This document shows, one piece after another, positions 35,101-43,094 of a stretch of DNA of 43,372 bases (position 1 is its first letter; each line of letters opens with the position of its first letter). Under the pieces are notes generated by a model that was given only the letters and a program-made list of their open reading frames with translations, made no database searches and was not told the DNA's origin. Both the position numbers and the translations under genes were made by a program. Source of the DNA: Lysobacter_K sp043738095 (GTDB lineage: Bacteria; Pseudomonadota; Gammaproteobacteria; Xanthomonadales; Xanthomonadaceae); contig JAYSZI010000116.1 in NCBI GenBank assembly GCA_043738095.1, forward strand, positions 1-43,372, written 5' to 3'.

Positions 35101-38100
35101 CAGCGCGATCCGCTTCGCGGAGTTCGGCTTCAGTGCGTTCGGCTTCGAGACGTTCGGCCTCCTCGCGCTCGAATTCGACCCGCTCCGCTTCGATTCGCTC
35201 CGCTTCGATTCGCTCGGCTTCGATTCGCTCGACTTCGATCCGTTCGGCTTCGATCCGTTCGGCTTCGATCTGCTCCGCTTCGATCCGCTCCGCTTCGATC
35301 CGCTCAGCTTCGATCCGCTCAGCTTCAAGGCGCTCAGCTTCGATCCGGTCAACTTCGATCCGCTCGGCCTCGATACGCTCAGCTTCGACGCGCTCGACTT
35401 CGAGACGTTCGCCCTCGGCGCGTTCCGCCTCGACGCGTTCGGCTTCTGCAGCCACTGCTAGGTCGGCATACGCGCTGAGGTCGTGCGGGATCAGCGTTGC
35501 GCCTTCATCGCCAGTGAACTCGGTACCGGCCAGCTCGTCGAGCGTCAGCGTTGAACGCGCCGCCGGCAGACTGTCGCGCAACGCGATCATGCGTGCGGCC
35601 AACCCTTCGAACACCGGTACGCGTGGCTGCGCAGATTCCAGCGTAGCCAGCGTGCGGCGGATTGCCACCGCGACCGCTGCCATAGCAGCCAGACCGTCAT
35701 CGGTCGGCGCAACGCCGGCGGAAAGCAGGCGCTTGACGTAGGTTTCCGTCGGTGCGGTCACGTCGGTGATGATCGGGACCTCCGTCATCGCAAACGCGCC
35801 GTTGAGCGTGTGGACTGCGCGCTGCATCCGATCGTCGGCGGGACGGGGCATCGACTGGGCGTCGGCGAGCCACTCCTCGATCGTGGCGAGATGGCCGTTG
35901 ACCTCGGTGCTGAGGATTTCCAGCAACACCGGATCGATCGATGCCGGAACAGTAGGCTCCTCGATCTCGGCCACGGGCTCGGCGACGTCGACGGGGACCC
36001 CGGGCTCGAGTGGGATTGACCCCGCGATCGGCTCGTCGATAAGCAGCGCGTGCTCGATCACCGGATCGACGTCTACGGGCGCGGTGGGCTTTGGTGCGGC
36101 AATCGGCCCCGGCACGTACATCACTTCCTCGCCCGCGGCGAGGCGCTCGGCGACGTCTTCCATGCCCTGCAGATCGGCGCTAATGCGGCCGCTACCCTGC
36201 AAGGCGGCGTGGAACTGCGGCAGGGTGGCGTGAACCTGCGCCACTAGCGCCATCACCGCGGGGCTCGCCGGACGGGTACCGTCGAGCACGCGGTTGAGCA
36301 TGTTCTCGACCTTCCAGCTGTACTCGCCCAAGGTCTTCGCACCGACCAGGCGACCGCTGCCCTTGAGGGTGTGGAAGACACGGCGGATGGGCCGCAAGCG
36401 TTCGCCATCGTCCGGGGCTAGGCGCCACAACGGCAACAAGTCGCCGAGGTTGTTGATCTCTTCCTCGAGCTCTTCCAGGAAGATCTCCCGGATCTCGTCG
36501 TCGATATCGTCGCGGTGCTCGAAGGCGCCAACATCATCCGTGGCCGTCGCCTCCGTTACGGGCTCAGGTTCGGCAGCCGCAAACCTTTCCGATTCAACCA
36601 ACTCCGGCGCGGTGACTTCCACCACCGGCGCGACGACGGGCTCGGGCTGCGTAGCGTCAACAGTCTCTGGCACTTCCACGGGTTCTGGTACGTCGACCGG
36701 TGCGTGGCTAACGCTGTCCGCAGCGAGCGGGCTCCAGTCAGGCAACGGCCAATAGTTCAACCGCTCCAGGCTCTGGCGGGCGATATCGAGGATGTCCTCG
36801 CGGTTGGGGCGTTGGTCACGCAACGCCTCCAGGTAGTACTCCAGACTCGCCAACGCATCAGCCAAGGTGTCTAGCTGCTGGCCATTCGGCACGCGGCCAC
36901 GCTCGATCAGTTCGACCTGGGAATACCGCTTTATCGCAACCAGGTAGCTGGCGGGCAGCGGCAATTCGAGAATGCGCAACGCACCGGCAACTTCATCGAG
37001 CAGGCGCGGCACTTCGGCCAATTCGCCGTGGTCCCAGTTGGTTTCGACAAAGGCAACAAAGGACTGACGGGCATCACCGAAGTTGGCGATGGCCTCACGC
37101 ACGACGATGTCGAGCACTTTGCGGGATTCGATCGCCACCGCGTCGTTATCGGCCTTGCCTTCGGGCAGGCCCAGGCGCGATACCTGGTCGTCCAACGACG
37201 CATCCACGTAGAGCAGTGCGCCGGCAATATCGAGCAATGCGGTTTCGTCGGCCGGGCGACGGCCTGAAACGATCTCCTGCATGGAATCGCGCTGTTGCAG
37301 CACGACGCCACGCGCAACGCCCAGATCCATCATGCCCAGCGTATCGCTCACGCGGGTGAGCGCCTCGACCTGCGAATGCAATTGCGCGACATCGGTCTGG
37401 CCGGTGCGCAGGTACAGGTCCAGCGAATCCTTGACCCGCAACAGGTCTTCCTTGATCGCCGCCGAAACGGTATCGAGCAACGCGCGATTGCGTCCGCTCA
37501 AGCTGCCGCGGGCATGGGCGAGTTCGGATTCACTCGGCAATTCGGCGTCGAGCTGAAAGGTCTGACGCAAGTCGTCGAGCGCCTGATGGCGGCCGTCGCT
37601 ATGGGCGACGTGATAAAGCAATTCGCGGGTGGGCTCGGTGGATCCGGGCAAAACTGCAGCGGAAACGCCGCCCTCCAGCAGGAGGCGGGCCTCGCGTTCT
37701 ACACCGTTGAACGCCTGGCGCAACGCCGGAGTCGGCGGCAAGGCACCGTCGCGCAAGGCGCCCGCCACCGAGGAGGCGACCCACAGCATGCGTCGCAGCG
37801 GCTCTAGCACGGTATCGGCCAATAAGCTGTCGATCGCGTTGGCGAGCTGGGCCGGGTTGGCTGGGGCGCCGTCTTCGGGCCACGTGGCCAACGCCGCATG
37901 CAGCGATGCCAGTTGCGGCGCGACTGACGCACTACTGGCTTGCGGCGAGGACGCCACAGGCGATGGCAGATGCTTGGGCAGCGGCCGGTCAAGGTCGGGC
38001 GAAAACAGCACGCTTTCGCTGAGGCCGGGTTGACCGCGGGTGGCGCGCAATTCGTTGAGCAGCGGCAACAGCACGATCGGAATATCCCGATGACCGCCTT

Positions 38101-38431
38101 GCAGGCGCTCCAGATAGTCGGGCAGCTGGACCACGCCGCGCATCAACGCGCCGCAGGCCTCGTCGCGATCGATCACGCCGTCTTGTTGCTGCAACGCCAC
38201 CGCAAGCCGCTCCATCTCCTCGGCCACCATCGCCGGCGCAGACAGCTCGATCATGCGCAAGGTGCCCAGCACCTGGTGCAAGTGCGCGGCGCAGGCCCGC
38301 ATGCTGCTGGGGTCGTCAGGATTTTCGGCGAACGTCTCGATTTCCAGACGCGCCTGACGCAGGGTTTCGTCAAGCTCCGGCTTGATCCAACCCAGCGTGG
38401 TCGTGTCGATCGCCTCGCGCATTACAGTCAT
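32132..38431 (-). CDS. chpA: ChpA-type hybrid chemosensory histidine kinase (PilL/ChpA)
   Basis: A 2099-residue CheA-class kinase controlling type IV pilus motility. Order: FimL-like region with degenerate Hpt motifs (HLHQVLGTLRM near 50); canonical Hpt HTLKGSGR (His near 687); HTLNGAF (near 873); a charged EAERI-type repeat tract (about 990-1258); Hpt HTLKGGARMAG (near 1368). Then come a CheA dimerisation segment (about 1510), ATPase boxes (LLRNSVAHGLE, VGDDGAGLD, GRGVGMDVV; about 1690-1800), a CheW-like domain (about 1815-1955) and a C-terminal receiver (VVDDS, LDIEMPRMDG, KPY; about 1970-2095). ATP phosphate would pass from the Hpt histidines to its own receiver, PilG and PilH. Encoded 84 bases after pilJ, with a hairpin before its start codon. 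Confidence 0.95.
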   Translation of the reverse strand: MTVMREAIDTTTLGWIKPELDETLRQARLEIETFAENPDDPSSMRACAAHLHQVLGTLRMIELSAPAMVAEEMERLAVALQQQDGVIDRDEACGALMRGVVQLPDYLERLQGGHRDIPIVLLPLLNELRATRGQPGLSESVLFSPDLDRPLPKHLPSPVASSPQASSASVAPQLASLHAALATWPEDGAPANPAQLANAIDSLLADTVLEPLRRMLWVASSVAGALRDGALPPTPALRQAFNGVEREARLLLEGGVSAAVLPGSTEPTRELLYHVAHSDGRHQALDDLRQTFQLDAELPSESELAHARGSLSGRNRALLDTVSAAIKEDLLRVKDSLDLYLRTGQTDVAQLHSQVEALTRVSDTLGMMDLGVARGVVLQQRDSMQEIVSGRRPADETALLDIAGALLYVDASLDDQVSRLGLPEGKADNDAVAIESRKVLDIVVREAIANFGDARQSFVAFVETNWDHGELAEVPRLLDEVAGALRILELPLPASYLVAIKRYSQVELIERGRVPNGQQLDTLADALASLEYYLEALRDQRPNREDILDIARQSLERLNYWPLPDWSPLAADSVSHAPVDVPEPVEVPETVDATQPEPVVAPVVEVTAPELVESERFAAAEPEPVTEATATDDVGAFEHRDDIDDEIREIFLEELEEEINNLGDLLPLWRLAPDDGERLRPIRRVFHTLKGSGRLVGAKTLGEYSWKVENMLNRVLDGTRPASPAVMALVAQVHATLPQFHAALQGSGRISADLQGMEDVAERLAAGEEVMYVPGPIAAPKPTAPVDVDPVIEHALLIDEPIAGSIPLEPGVPVDVAEPVAEIEEPTVPASIDPVLLEILSTEVNGHLATIEEWLADAQSMPRPADDRMQRAVHTLNGAFAMTEVPIITDVTAPTETYVKRLLSAGVAPTDDGLAAMAAVAVAIRRTLATLESAQPRVPVFEGLAARMIALRDSLPAARSTLTLDELAGTEFTGDEGATLIPHDLSAYADLAVAAEAERVEAERAEGERLEVERVEAERIEAERIEVDRIEAERLEAERIEAERIEAERIEAEQIEAERIEAERIEVERIEAERIEAERIEAERVEFEREEAERLEAERTEAELREADRAEAERLESEHAEAGRVEAERLEAERLEAERAGYVEDAPVEAAPLDVEVLEDERAETERVEAERVEAERIEAERVEAERFEAERVEADRIEAERVATERAEAERAETERLEAQRLEAELAAAERIEAERIEAERVAAERAEAERLEEEELLEYARIEAEEAQALRAITEAATTPTSEAIADLDAEPFDVAEPAMAALLDSLLPPVEDPDEALDLTGLDPELVDIFVEEGGDLLDHSDGLLARLRQAPSEREPLVGLQRDLHTLKGGARMAGIMAVGELGHVMESLLEAVVENRRELGRDGVPLLERGFDRLHAMITRVGSGRAIAMPEELIREFDARSRGESYLRLGATAIEQAEEAAKVDLKPLSAPIGATPAGDEEEIGVRAPQEQVRIRADLLDRLVNYAGEVAIYRARLEQQLGAFRIAIAEMAATNIRVRDQLRRLEIETEAQIIARYQREHEDSNATFDPLELDRFSTLQQLSRALSESAADQVSLQGTLDDLTRQYETLLLQQSRVSSDLQEGLMRTRMVPFDGLLPRLRRVVRQASGELGKHVQLKLEGTQGELDRNVLERMTAPLEHLLRNSVAHGLELPAQRKQAGKSEEGTIRLAVRREGSEVVLEVGDDGAGLDRVAIRRRGEERGLVRSDAVLSDADLDMLILEPGFSTADEVSRLAGRGVGMDVVASEVRQLGGTLDIHSTPGKGVTFILRLPQTLAVTQAVFVRIGETSFAVPIASVRGVGRIARDQLQGVDGADPVYRYGGEDYAVHDLGTLLGHAPAKAEGSLQMPVLLIRSGELRAAVTVDQVVGNREIVVKPVGPQVASVPGIFGATIMGDGRVVVILDVAPLVRRQAALPRDYVPVVVAAPEQRRVPLVMVVDDSITMRKVTGRVLERHNFEVLTAKDGLDALERMVDVVPDLMLLDIEMPRMDGYELATAMKADPRLRNVPITMITSRTGDKHRQRAFDIGVDRYMGKPYQEPELLRNVYELLGIERDHE
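34660..35460 (-). repeat. 15-bp coding repeats for an EAERI-type helix in chpA
   Basis: Roughly fifty imperfect copies of a 15-base unit (GAAGCCGAGCGGATC and variants) encode EAERI, EAERV, EAERL and similar pentads within chpA. One interruption near 34970-35020 encodes the EDAPVEAAPLDV segment. The variation is mostly at third positions and at the fifth codon, so the tract is old enough to have drifted yet keeps the reading frame. Confidence 0.92.
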
Positions 38432-38437
38432 TGCGTA

Positions 38438-38455
38438 CCCCGCCTGTCAGCGGGG
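38438..38455 (-). promoter_or_regulatory. Hairpin covering the likely chpA ribosome binding site
   Basis: The transcript here reads CCCCGC-UGACAG-GCGGGG, a perfect 6-bp stem with a 6-base loop, ending 6 bases before the chpA AUG. The only Shine-Dalgarno-like run (GGGG) lies in the 3' arm and would be paired. It could lower or condition ChpA translation relative to PilJ. Confidence 0.5.
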
Positions 38456-38515
38456 CCGAGGCGTGCGCGGCGGCCGGGTGCGAACGTGTTCATGCTTCGA
38501 TCCAATGCTTGTTCG

Positions 38516-40537
38516 TCAGGCCGGCAGCTTGAAGTCGGCCACCGAGCGGCGCAGGTCGGCGGCGAGTTGGGCGAGATTGCCGATCGACTCGGCCGTCTGG
38601 TTCGCGCCCTGCGTGGTCTGCGAGGTGATTTGTTGAATCGTGTGCATCGTCTGGGTGATGTTCGCGGCGGCGCCGGACTGCTGCTGAGACGCGGCGGAGA
38701 TGCCTTGAATCAACCCCGACAAGTCGGACGACACCTTCTCGATCTCGCCCAGCGCTGTACCCGCGTCCTCCGCTAGGCGCGCACCGGCGACCACTTCCGA
38801 GGTGGTCTGCTCCATCGAGGTGACGGCTTCGTTGGTGTCGGACTGAATGGTCTGCACCAGGGTCTCGATGCGCTTGGTGGCGTTGGAAGCGCGTTCTGCG
38901 AGTCGTTGCACTTCGTCGGCCACCACCGCGAACCCGCGGCCTGCTTCACCAGCCGAGGCCGCTTGAATTGCGGCGTTAAGTGCCAGGATGTTGGTCTGTT
39001 CCGAGATGTCGTTGATCAGTTCAACGATCGAGCCGATTTCCTGCGAGCTTTCGCCCAGGCGCTTGATGCGCTTGGACGTTTCCTGGATCTGGTCACGGAT
39101 GTTGTCCATGCCCTGAATCGTCTGCCGCACCACCCCTGCACCCTTGGTCGCAATCTGCACCGAACGCTGCGCCACTTCGGCGGACTCGGCGGAGTTCTTC
39201 GACACTTGGTCGATGCTGGCAGCGATTTCGCTGATGCGGTCGGACGCCGAGGAAATCTCCTGCGCCTGGTGCTCTGCGGCTTCGGCCAGGTGCATCGCGG
39301 TGGACTGCGTCTCCTGCGCACTGGAGGCGACCTGCACCGAGGTATCGGTAATCGTCTGCACCAAGCTGCGCAGCTGCTCGACGGCGAAGTTGATGGAGTC
39401 AGCGATCGCGCCGGTCATGTCTTCCGTGACCGTTGCCTTGACCGTGAGGTCGCCTTCTGCGAGCGAGCCCATCTCGTCCAGCAGGCGCATGATCGCCTCC
39501 TGGTTACGGTCGTTGAGTTCCTTGGTGCCGAGGTAGCGGCGTTTCTGCGCGTTGTTCAGCGAGTACAGCAAGCCGGCGATGGCCAGCAGCGCCGCCAGAC
39601 CTGCGAGGAGCGACAACCACAGGTTGCCCAGGATGCTGGTGTCTTTCAGCGAACCGAACGAGGTGAAAGCGCTGAACAGCTTCTTGCTGTCGCTGAGCAG
39701 CTTGTCCGAGCCGGCGGTGATCGCCGCAGCCGCGGCCTGGGCGCGGAACAGGTTCTGCGAGCTGGCGGTGATCGCGTCCAGGTCCTTCTTCATTTCCAGC
39801 CACAGCGACTCGGCTTGACCGAGCGCGGCGAGCGCGCCGCCGTTTGACAACGGGGTCACGCCGAACGCGGTGTCACCCTTGCGCAGGCCGGTGAGGACGT
39901 TGCCGAACACCGCGGCATTGCGGCCGAGCTGCTCGCCGGCTAGCGACGCGCCGCTGCCGCCGGCGCGGATCTGGGTGATGTTGCCCGCCATGCCACCGGA
40001 CAGCACCACTTGGCGCAAGGCGATATAGACCTGCGAGGACGGCGAACCGCTGGCCGACATCGCGCGCACCAGCTCGTCAAGCCGCGCCTGCAGCTGCGGC
40101 ACGCGGGCGGTGAAGCTCTCGGCATTGCCGGCCAGGGCCAGCACGGCCTTTTCGCTGGCGATCACCTGGTCAGCGTTCTTGCCCAGCGGTACCCAAGTCG
40201 CGGCGACGGTCTGGATCTCGCCGGAAACCCCGGCGGTGTTGCCGAAGTTGTCCTGGAGCTCACTGATGTTCTCGTCGATCGCCGACTTGGTGGCTTTGAA
40301 TGTCTGGAAAGACTTGGCGTCGCCGCCGACCGCCTCCTGCCCCTGCACCGCCAGCTGCTGCGACAGCACCTGCAGATCCGAGGCCGACGTCCCCGCGCCG
40401 CCGAGACGGCCGCCCTTCCAGGTCGCGTAACCGAAGTTCAGAGCGAAGATCAGCACCGAGACACCCAGCACGACCAACCAAGTATTGACGCCGATGTTGC
40501 GGGTCTTGTCGGCGACGGTGTTCATCTCACTGCTCAT
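38516..40537 (-). CDS. pilJ: Twitching-motility methyl-accepting receptor PilJ
   Basis: A 673-residue membrane chemoreceptor feeding the Pil-Chp kinase. The first helix (about 18-37, WLVVLGVSVLIFALNFGYATW) and second (about 301-326) bracket a periplasmic region with PilJ-type helical repeats. A HAMP segment (NRQEA ... LAEGDLTVKATVTEDMTGAIADSIN) and a long coiled cytoplasmic domain follow. The conserved signalling tip is intact (ISEQTNILALNAAIQAASAGEAGRGFAVVADEVQRLAERA). In Pseudomonas, PilJ contacts the pilin subunit PilA. The protein ends at ADFKLPA without a CheR/CheB docking pentapeptide. It lies between pilI (51 bases) and chpA. Confidence 0.95.
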   Translation of the reverse strand: MSSEMNTVADKTRNIGVNTWLVVLGVSVLIFALNFGYATWKGGRLGGAGTSASDLQVLSQQLAVQGQEAVGGDAKSFQTFKATKSAIDENISELQDNFGNTAGVSGEIQTVAATWVPLGKNADQVIASEKAVLALAGNAESFTARVPQLQARLDELVRAMSASGSPSSQVYIALRQVVLSGGMAGNITQIRAGGSGASLAGEQLGRNAAVFGNVLTGLRKGDTAFGVTPLSNGGALAALGQAESLWLEMKKDLDAITASSQNLFRAQAAAAAITAGSDKLLSDSKKLFSAFTSFGSLKDTSILGNLWLSLLAGLAALLAIAGLLYSLNNAQKRRYLGTKELNDRNQEAIMRLLDEMGSLAEGDLTVKATVTEDMTGAIADSINFAVEQLRSLVQTITDTSVQVASSAQETQSTAMHLAEAAEHQAQEISSASDRISEIAASIDQVSKNSAESAEVAQRSVQIATKGAGVVRQTIQGMDNIRDQIQETSKRIKRLGESSQEIGSIVELINDISEQTNILALNAAIQAASAGEAGRGFAVVADEVQRLAERASNATKRIETLVQTIQSDTNEAVTSMEQTTSEVVAGARLAEDAGTALGEIEKVSSDLSGLIQGISAASQQQSGAAANITQTMHTIQQITSQTTQGANQTAESIGNLAQLAADLRRSVADFKLPA

Positions 40538-40588
40538 GATTCGACCTCAAGTGTGTAGCGATGTTTTGCGGCAGGCGGAAGGAAAACC

Positions 40589-41152
40589 CTAGACCGCGGC
40601 TTGTCGGAATTCGGGTGTGCGCGCCAGCCGTTCCAGGCTGAAGACCACCCAAGGTTGTTCGCCCAGGCGATAGGCCCGGTCGATAAAATGCGCATAGCGG
40701 CCTTCGGCCAGTTGTTCGGTAGCGATCTGCTCGGGCTCCAGCTGCTGCTGGGTGGTGAAACTGCGCTGGCCGAATAGCTCGTCGATCAGCACCGCGACAT
40801 CGCCGCCTGGCTGACGCACTAGCAGGACGCGCTGGCTCTCATGCAGGACCGTGCGCTCGCCTTCTAGGAATTGCTTCAGGTCGACAATAGGCAGCAGATT
40901 GCCGCGAACATTGGCCACGCCGAGCATCCACGGCTGCGCGCCGGGCACCGGACTGACCGGCGGCAACGGCAGGATCTCGAGGACCTCATCGAACCCAGAG
41001 GCCAGGCGGTGGCTGCCGATGCGATAACCGACGCCGCGCCACAGGCCCGGGGCCTCCAGCTGCTCGGGTAAGCCAACCACGTGCGCCAGGCTGCGGCGTT
41101 CGTAATCGGCCAACACCTCGAACGGCGTCGCGTTTGTCGGCTGCGTACGCAT
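40589..41152 (-). CDS. pilI: CheW-like adaptor PilI
   Basis: A 187-residue adaptor joining PilJ to the ChpA kinase. The CheW fold is read from YRIGSHRLASGFDEVLEILPLPPVSPVPGAQPWMLGVANVRGNLLPIVDLKQFL, RVLLVRQPGGDVAVLIDELFG and a C-terminal WVVFSLERLA strand-helix. It begins with MRTQPTNATPFEVLADYERRS, the PilI-type N-terminus. The start lies one base after the pilH stop, so translation is tightly coupled. Confidence 0.93.
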   Translation of the reverse strand: MRTQPTNATPFEVLADYERRSLAHVVGLPEQLEAPGLWRGVGYRIGSHRLASGFDEVLEILPLPPVSPVPGAQPWMLGVANVRGNLLPIVDLKQFLEGERTVLHESQRVLLVRQPGGDVAVLIDELFGQRSFTTQQQLEPEQIATEQLAEGRYAHFIDRAYRLGEQPWVVFSLERLARTPEFRQAAV

Positions 41153-41153
41153 T

Positions 41154-41519
41154 TCAGTGAACCAGCAGTGCGTTGATACGGGCGATTAACTCTTCTTCGC
41201 GCGGCGGCTTGACGATGTAGTCCTTCGCGCCTTGGCGAAGACCCCATGCCTTGTCCGTGTCCATGCCCTTGGTGCTGACGATCAGGACCGGTATGGACTT
41301 GGTGTCGGCATCGCGCGAGAGCGCCCGGGTAGCCTGAAAACCGTTCATGCCCGGCAGGATGATGTCCATCAGGACCAAGTCGGGTTTCTCGCGTTTGCAC
41401 ACCTGAATCCCGTCCTCGGCGCTGCCCGAAGCCAGAACCTCATGGCCGTTGCGCTCCAACAGCTGGGTCAGAACCGCCGTGTCGGTGGGCGAGTCCTCAA
41501 TCAACAAAATTCGTGCCAT
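41154..41519 (-). CDS. pilH: Response regulator PilH
   Basis: A 121-residue single receiver domain. Acidic pocket Glu8/Asp9 (LLIEDS), phosphoacceptor Asp52 (LVLMDIILPGMNG), switch Thr in VSTKGM and lysine in YIVKPP are all present. In the Pseudomonas system PilH acts on pilus retraction and as a phosphate sink for ChpA. The gene follows pilG by 18 bases and precedes pilI by one base. Confidence 0.94.
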   Translation of the reverse strand: MARILLIEDSPTDTAVLTQLLERNGHEVLASGSAEDGIQVCKREKPDLVLMDIILPGMNGFQATRALSRDADTKSIPVLIVSTKGMDTDKAWGLRQGAKDYIVKPPREEELIARINALLVH

Positions 41520-41537
41520 GTGTGCCTTACCCCCCGG

Positions 41538-41936
41538 TCAGGCGTGGACGTGCGTGCGGATGGCGTTGAGCAGCTCTTCGCGCGTGAATGGTTTGGTCAG
41601 ATATTGCTCGGAGCCGACGATCCGGCCCCGGGCTTTGTCGAAAAGGCCGTCCTTGGACGACAACATGATGACCGGCGTGCTCTTGAACAGCTGGTTGTTC
41701 TTGATCAATGCACAGGTCTGATAGCCGTCCAGCCGCGGCATCATGATGTCGACGAAGATGATCTGCGGCTGCTGGTCGGCGATCTTGGCCAGCGCTTCGA
41801 AGCCATCGGTGGCGGTCACCACGTCACAACCCTCGCGCTTGAGCAATGTCTCGGCGGTTCGACGGATGGTCTTGGAATCGTCGATCACCATGACCTTCAA
41901 TCCATCGAGGCTACCCTTGCGACCCTCATCCAGCAT
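41538..41936 (-). CDS. pilG: Response regulator PilG
   Basis: A 132-residue single receiver domain with a PilG-type extension before the fold (MLDEGRKGSLDGLKVMVIDDS). Key residues: Asp19/Asp20, phosphoacceptor Asp63 (IIFVDIMMPRLDG), MLSSKDG and the lysine in YLTKPF. In Pseudomonas, PilG promotes pilus extension and cyclic-AMP signalling through FimV/FimL partners. It is the first gene of the cluster, preceded by AAGGGG and by a good promoter candidate. Confidence 0.95.
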   Translation of the reverse strand: MLDEGRKGSLDGLKVMVIDDSKTIRRTAETLLKREGCDVVTATDGFEALAKIADQQPQIIFVDIMMPRLDGYQTCALIKNNQLFKSTPVIMLSSKDGLFDKARGRIVGSEQYLTKPFTREELLNAIRTHVHA

Positions 41937-41990
41937 GCTTTAGTCCCCTTGGCGAACGCCCGTTTGCCTGAACGTGTCGCGTACATACCC

Positions 41991-42019
41991 TTTATTCCAA
42001 GCTGCGCGCGCACTGTCAA
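41991..42019 (-). promoter_or_regulatory. Candidate sigma-70 promoter for the pilG operon
   Basis: Read on the minus strand: a perfect -35 TTGACA (42014-42019), a 17-base spacer and a -10 AATAAA (41991-41996). It lies about 55 bases upstream of the pilG start, in the region divergent from gshB. The -10 matches consensus at four of six positions. Confidence 0.55.
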
Positions 42020-42122
42020 GCTGCATTTTTTGTCACAAACTAACTGAACGCGGCCGCATTGCGTCAGTCCAGCAATTTCCGCCCTGCTACCATCGCCTTC
42101 ACCATCCGATTTGCAGCCACTC

Positions 42123-43094
42123 ATGCCGCTAGACATCGTCGTCGTGATGGACCCGATCGGGTCAATCAAGATCGCTAAGGACTCCACGTTCGCGATGTTG
42201 CTGGAGGCGCAGCGGCGGGGTCACCGTCTGTTCTACGTGATTCCGGGCGGCCTGTCTGTAAGCGACGGCATTGCCCAGGCGCGGCTCGCGCCGCTGCAGG
42301 TACGTGACAATGCGCAGGACTGGTACAGCCTAGGGCCGGCGTCGCAGACCGCGCTCGGCGCCGGCCACGTCGTGCTGATGCGCAAAGATCCGCCGGTCGA
42401 CAACGAGTTTATCCACGACACCCAGATCCTGAGCCTGGCGCAGCAGGCCGGGGCGCTCGTGGTGAACGATCCGCAGGGCCTGCGCGACTACAACGAGAAG
42501 CTGGCGGCGCTGCTGTTCCCGCAGTGCTGCCCGCCGACGCTGGTCAGCCGCGAGTTGGCCGCGCTCAAGGCGTTCGTAGGCGAACACGGCGAGGCGGTGC
42601 TCAAGCCGCTGGACGGCATGGGCGGGCGCTCGATCTTCCGAGCGCGCGCGGGGGAGCCCAACCTCAACGTGATTCTGGAAACCCTGATCGCGGGTGGCCA
42701 CAGCCTGGCGATGGCGCAACGGTTCATCCCCGAGATCAGCAGCGGCGACAAACGCATCCTGTTGGTCGATGGCGAACCGATTCCGTATTGTCTGGCGCGC
42801 ATCCCGCAGGGCGACGAGTTCCGCGGCAATCTGGCGGCCGGCGGTCGAGGCGAAGGCCGCGCCCTGAGCGACCGGGACCGCTGGATCGCCGCACAGGTCG
42901 GCCCCGAAATGAAGCGCCGCGGCATGCTGTTCGTCGGCCTCGACGTGATCGGCGATTACCTGACCGAAGTCAACGTCACCAGCCCCACCTGCATCCGCGA
43001 ACTCGACACGCAATACGGCCTGAACATCGCCGGCACGCTACTGGACGCGGTCGAAGCGCGGATGCCCGCGGCGCGGGTGACGCGCAGCGCATGA
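42123..43094 (+). CDS. gshB: Glutathione synthetase
   Basis: A 323-residue ATP-grasp ligase that adds glycine to gamma-glutamylcysteine. Seen: LDIVVVMDPIGSIKIAKDSTFAMLLEAQRRGH, MRKDPPVDNEFIHDTQIL, NDPQGLRDYNEKL, the ATP-grasp segment AVLKPLDGMGGRSIF, QRFIPEISSGDKRILLVDGEPI, RGNLAAGGRGEG and the metal-binding end VGLDVIGDYLTEVNVTSPTCIREL. The ATG at 42123 is preferred over a TTG at 42111. Divergent from pilG; the tonB-like gene overlaps its stop as ATGA. Confidence 0.97.
   Translation: MPLDIVVVMDPIGSIKIAKDSTFAMLLEAQRRGHRLFYVIPGGLSVSDGIAQARLAPLQVRDNAQDWYSLGPASQTALGAGHVVLMRKDPPVDNEFIHDTQILSLAQQAGALVVNDPQGLRDYNEKLAALLFPQCCPPTLVSRELAALKAFVGEHGEAVLKPLDGMGGRSIFRARAGEPNLNVILETLIAGGHSLAMAQRFIPEISSGDKRILLVDGEPIPYCLARIPQGDEFRGNLAAGGRGEGRALSDRDRWIAAQVGPEMKRRGMLFVGLDVIGDYLTEVNVTSPTCIRELDTQYGLNIAGTLLDAVEARMPAARVTRSA

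Noticed and set aside
33380..35461. A 693-codon plus-strand frame opposite chpA, with FGFDAFGFD-like pentads that resemble pentapeptide repeats
   Set aside because: It is the antisense reading of the EAERI repeat and adjoining ATPase region; GC-rich codons leave few stops on the other strand, and no start signal or homology supports it.
34437..35741. A 434-codon plus-strand frame of Ser-Ala-Ser-Ile-Arg repeats
   Set aside because: Another antisense frame of the same chpA repeat; the composition simply mirrors the GAAGCCGAGCGGATC unit.
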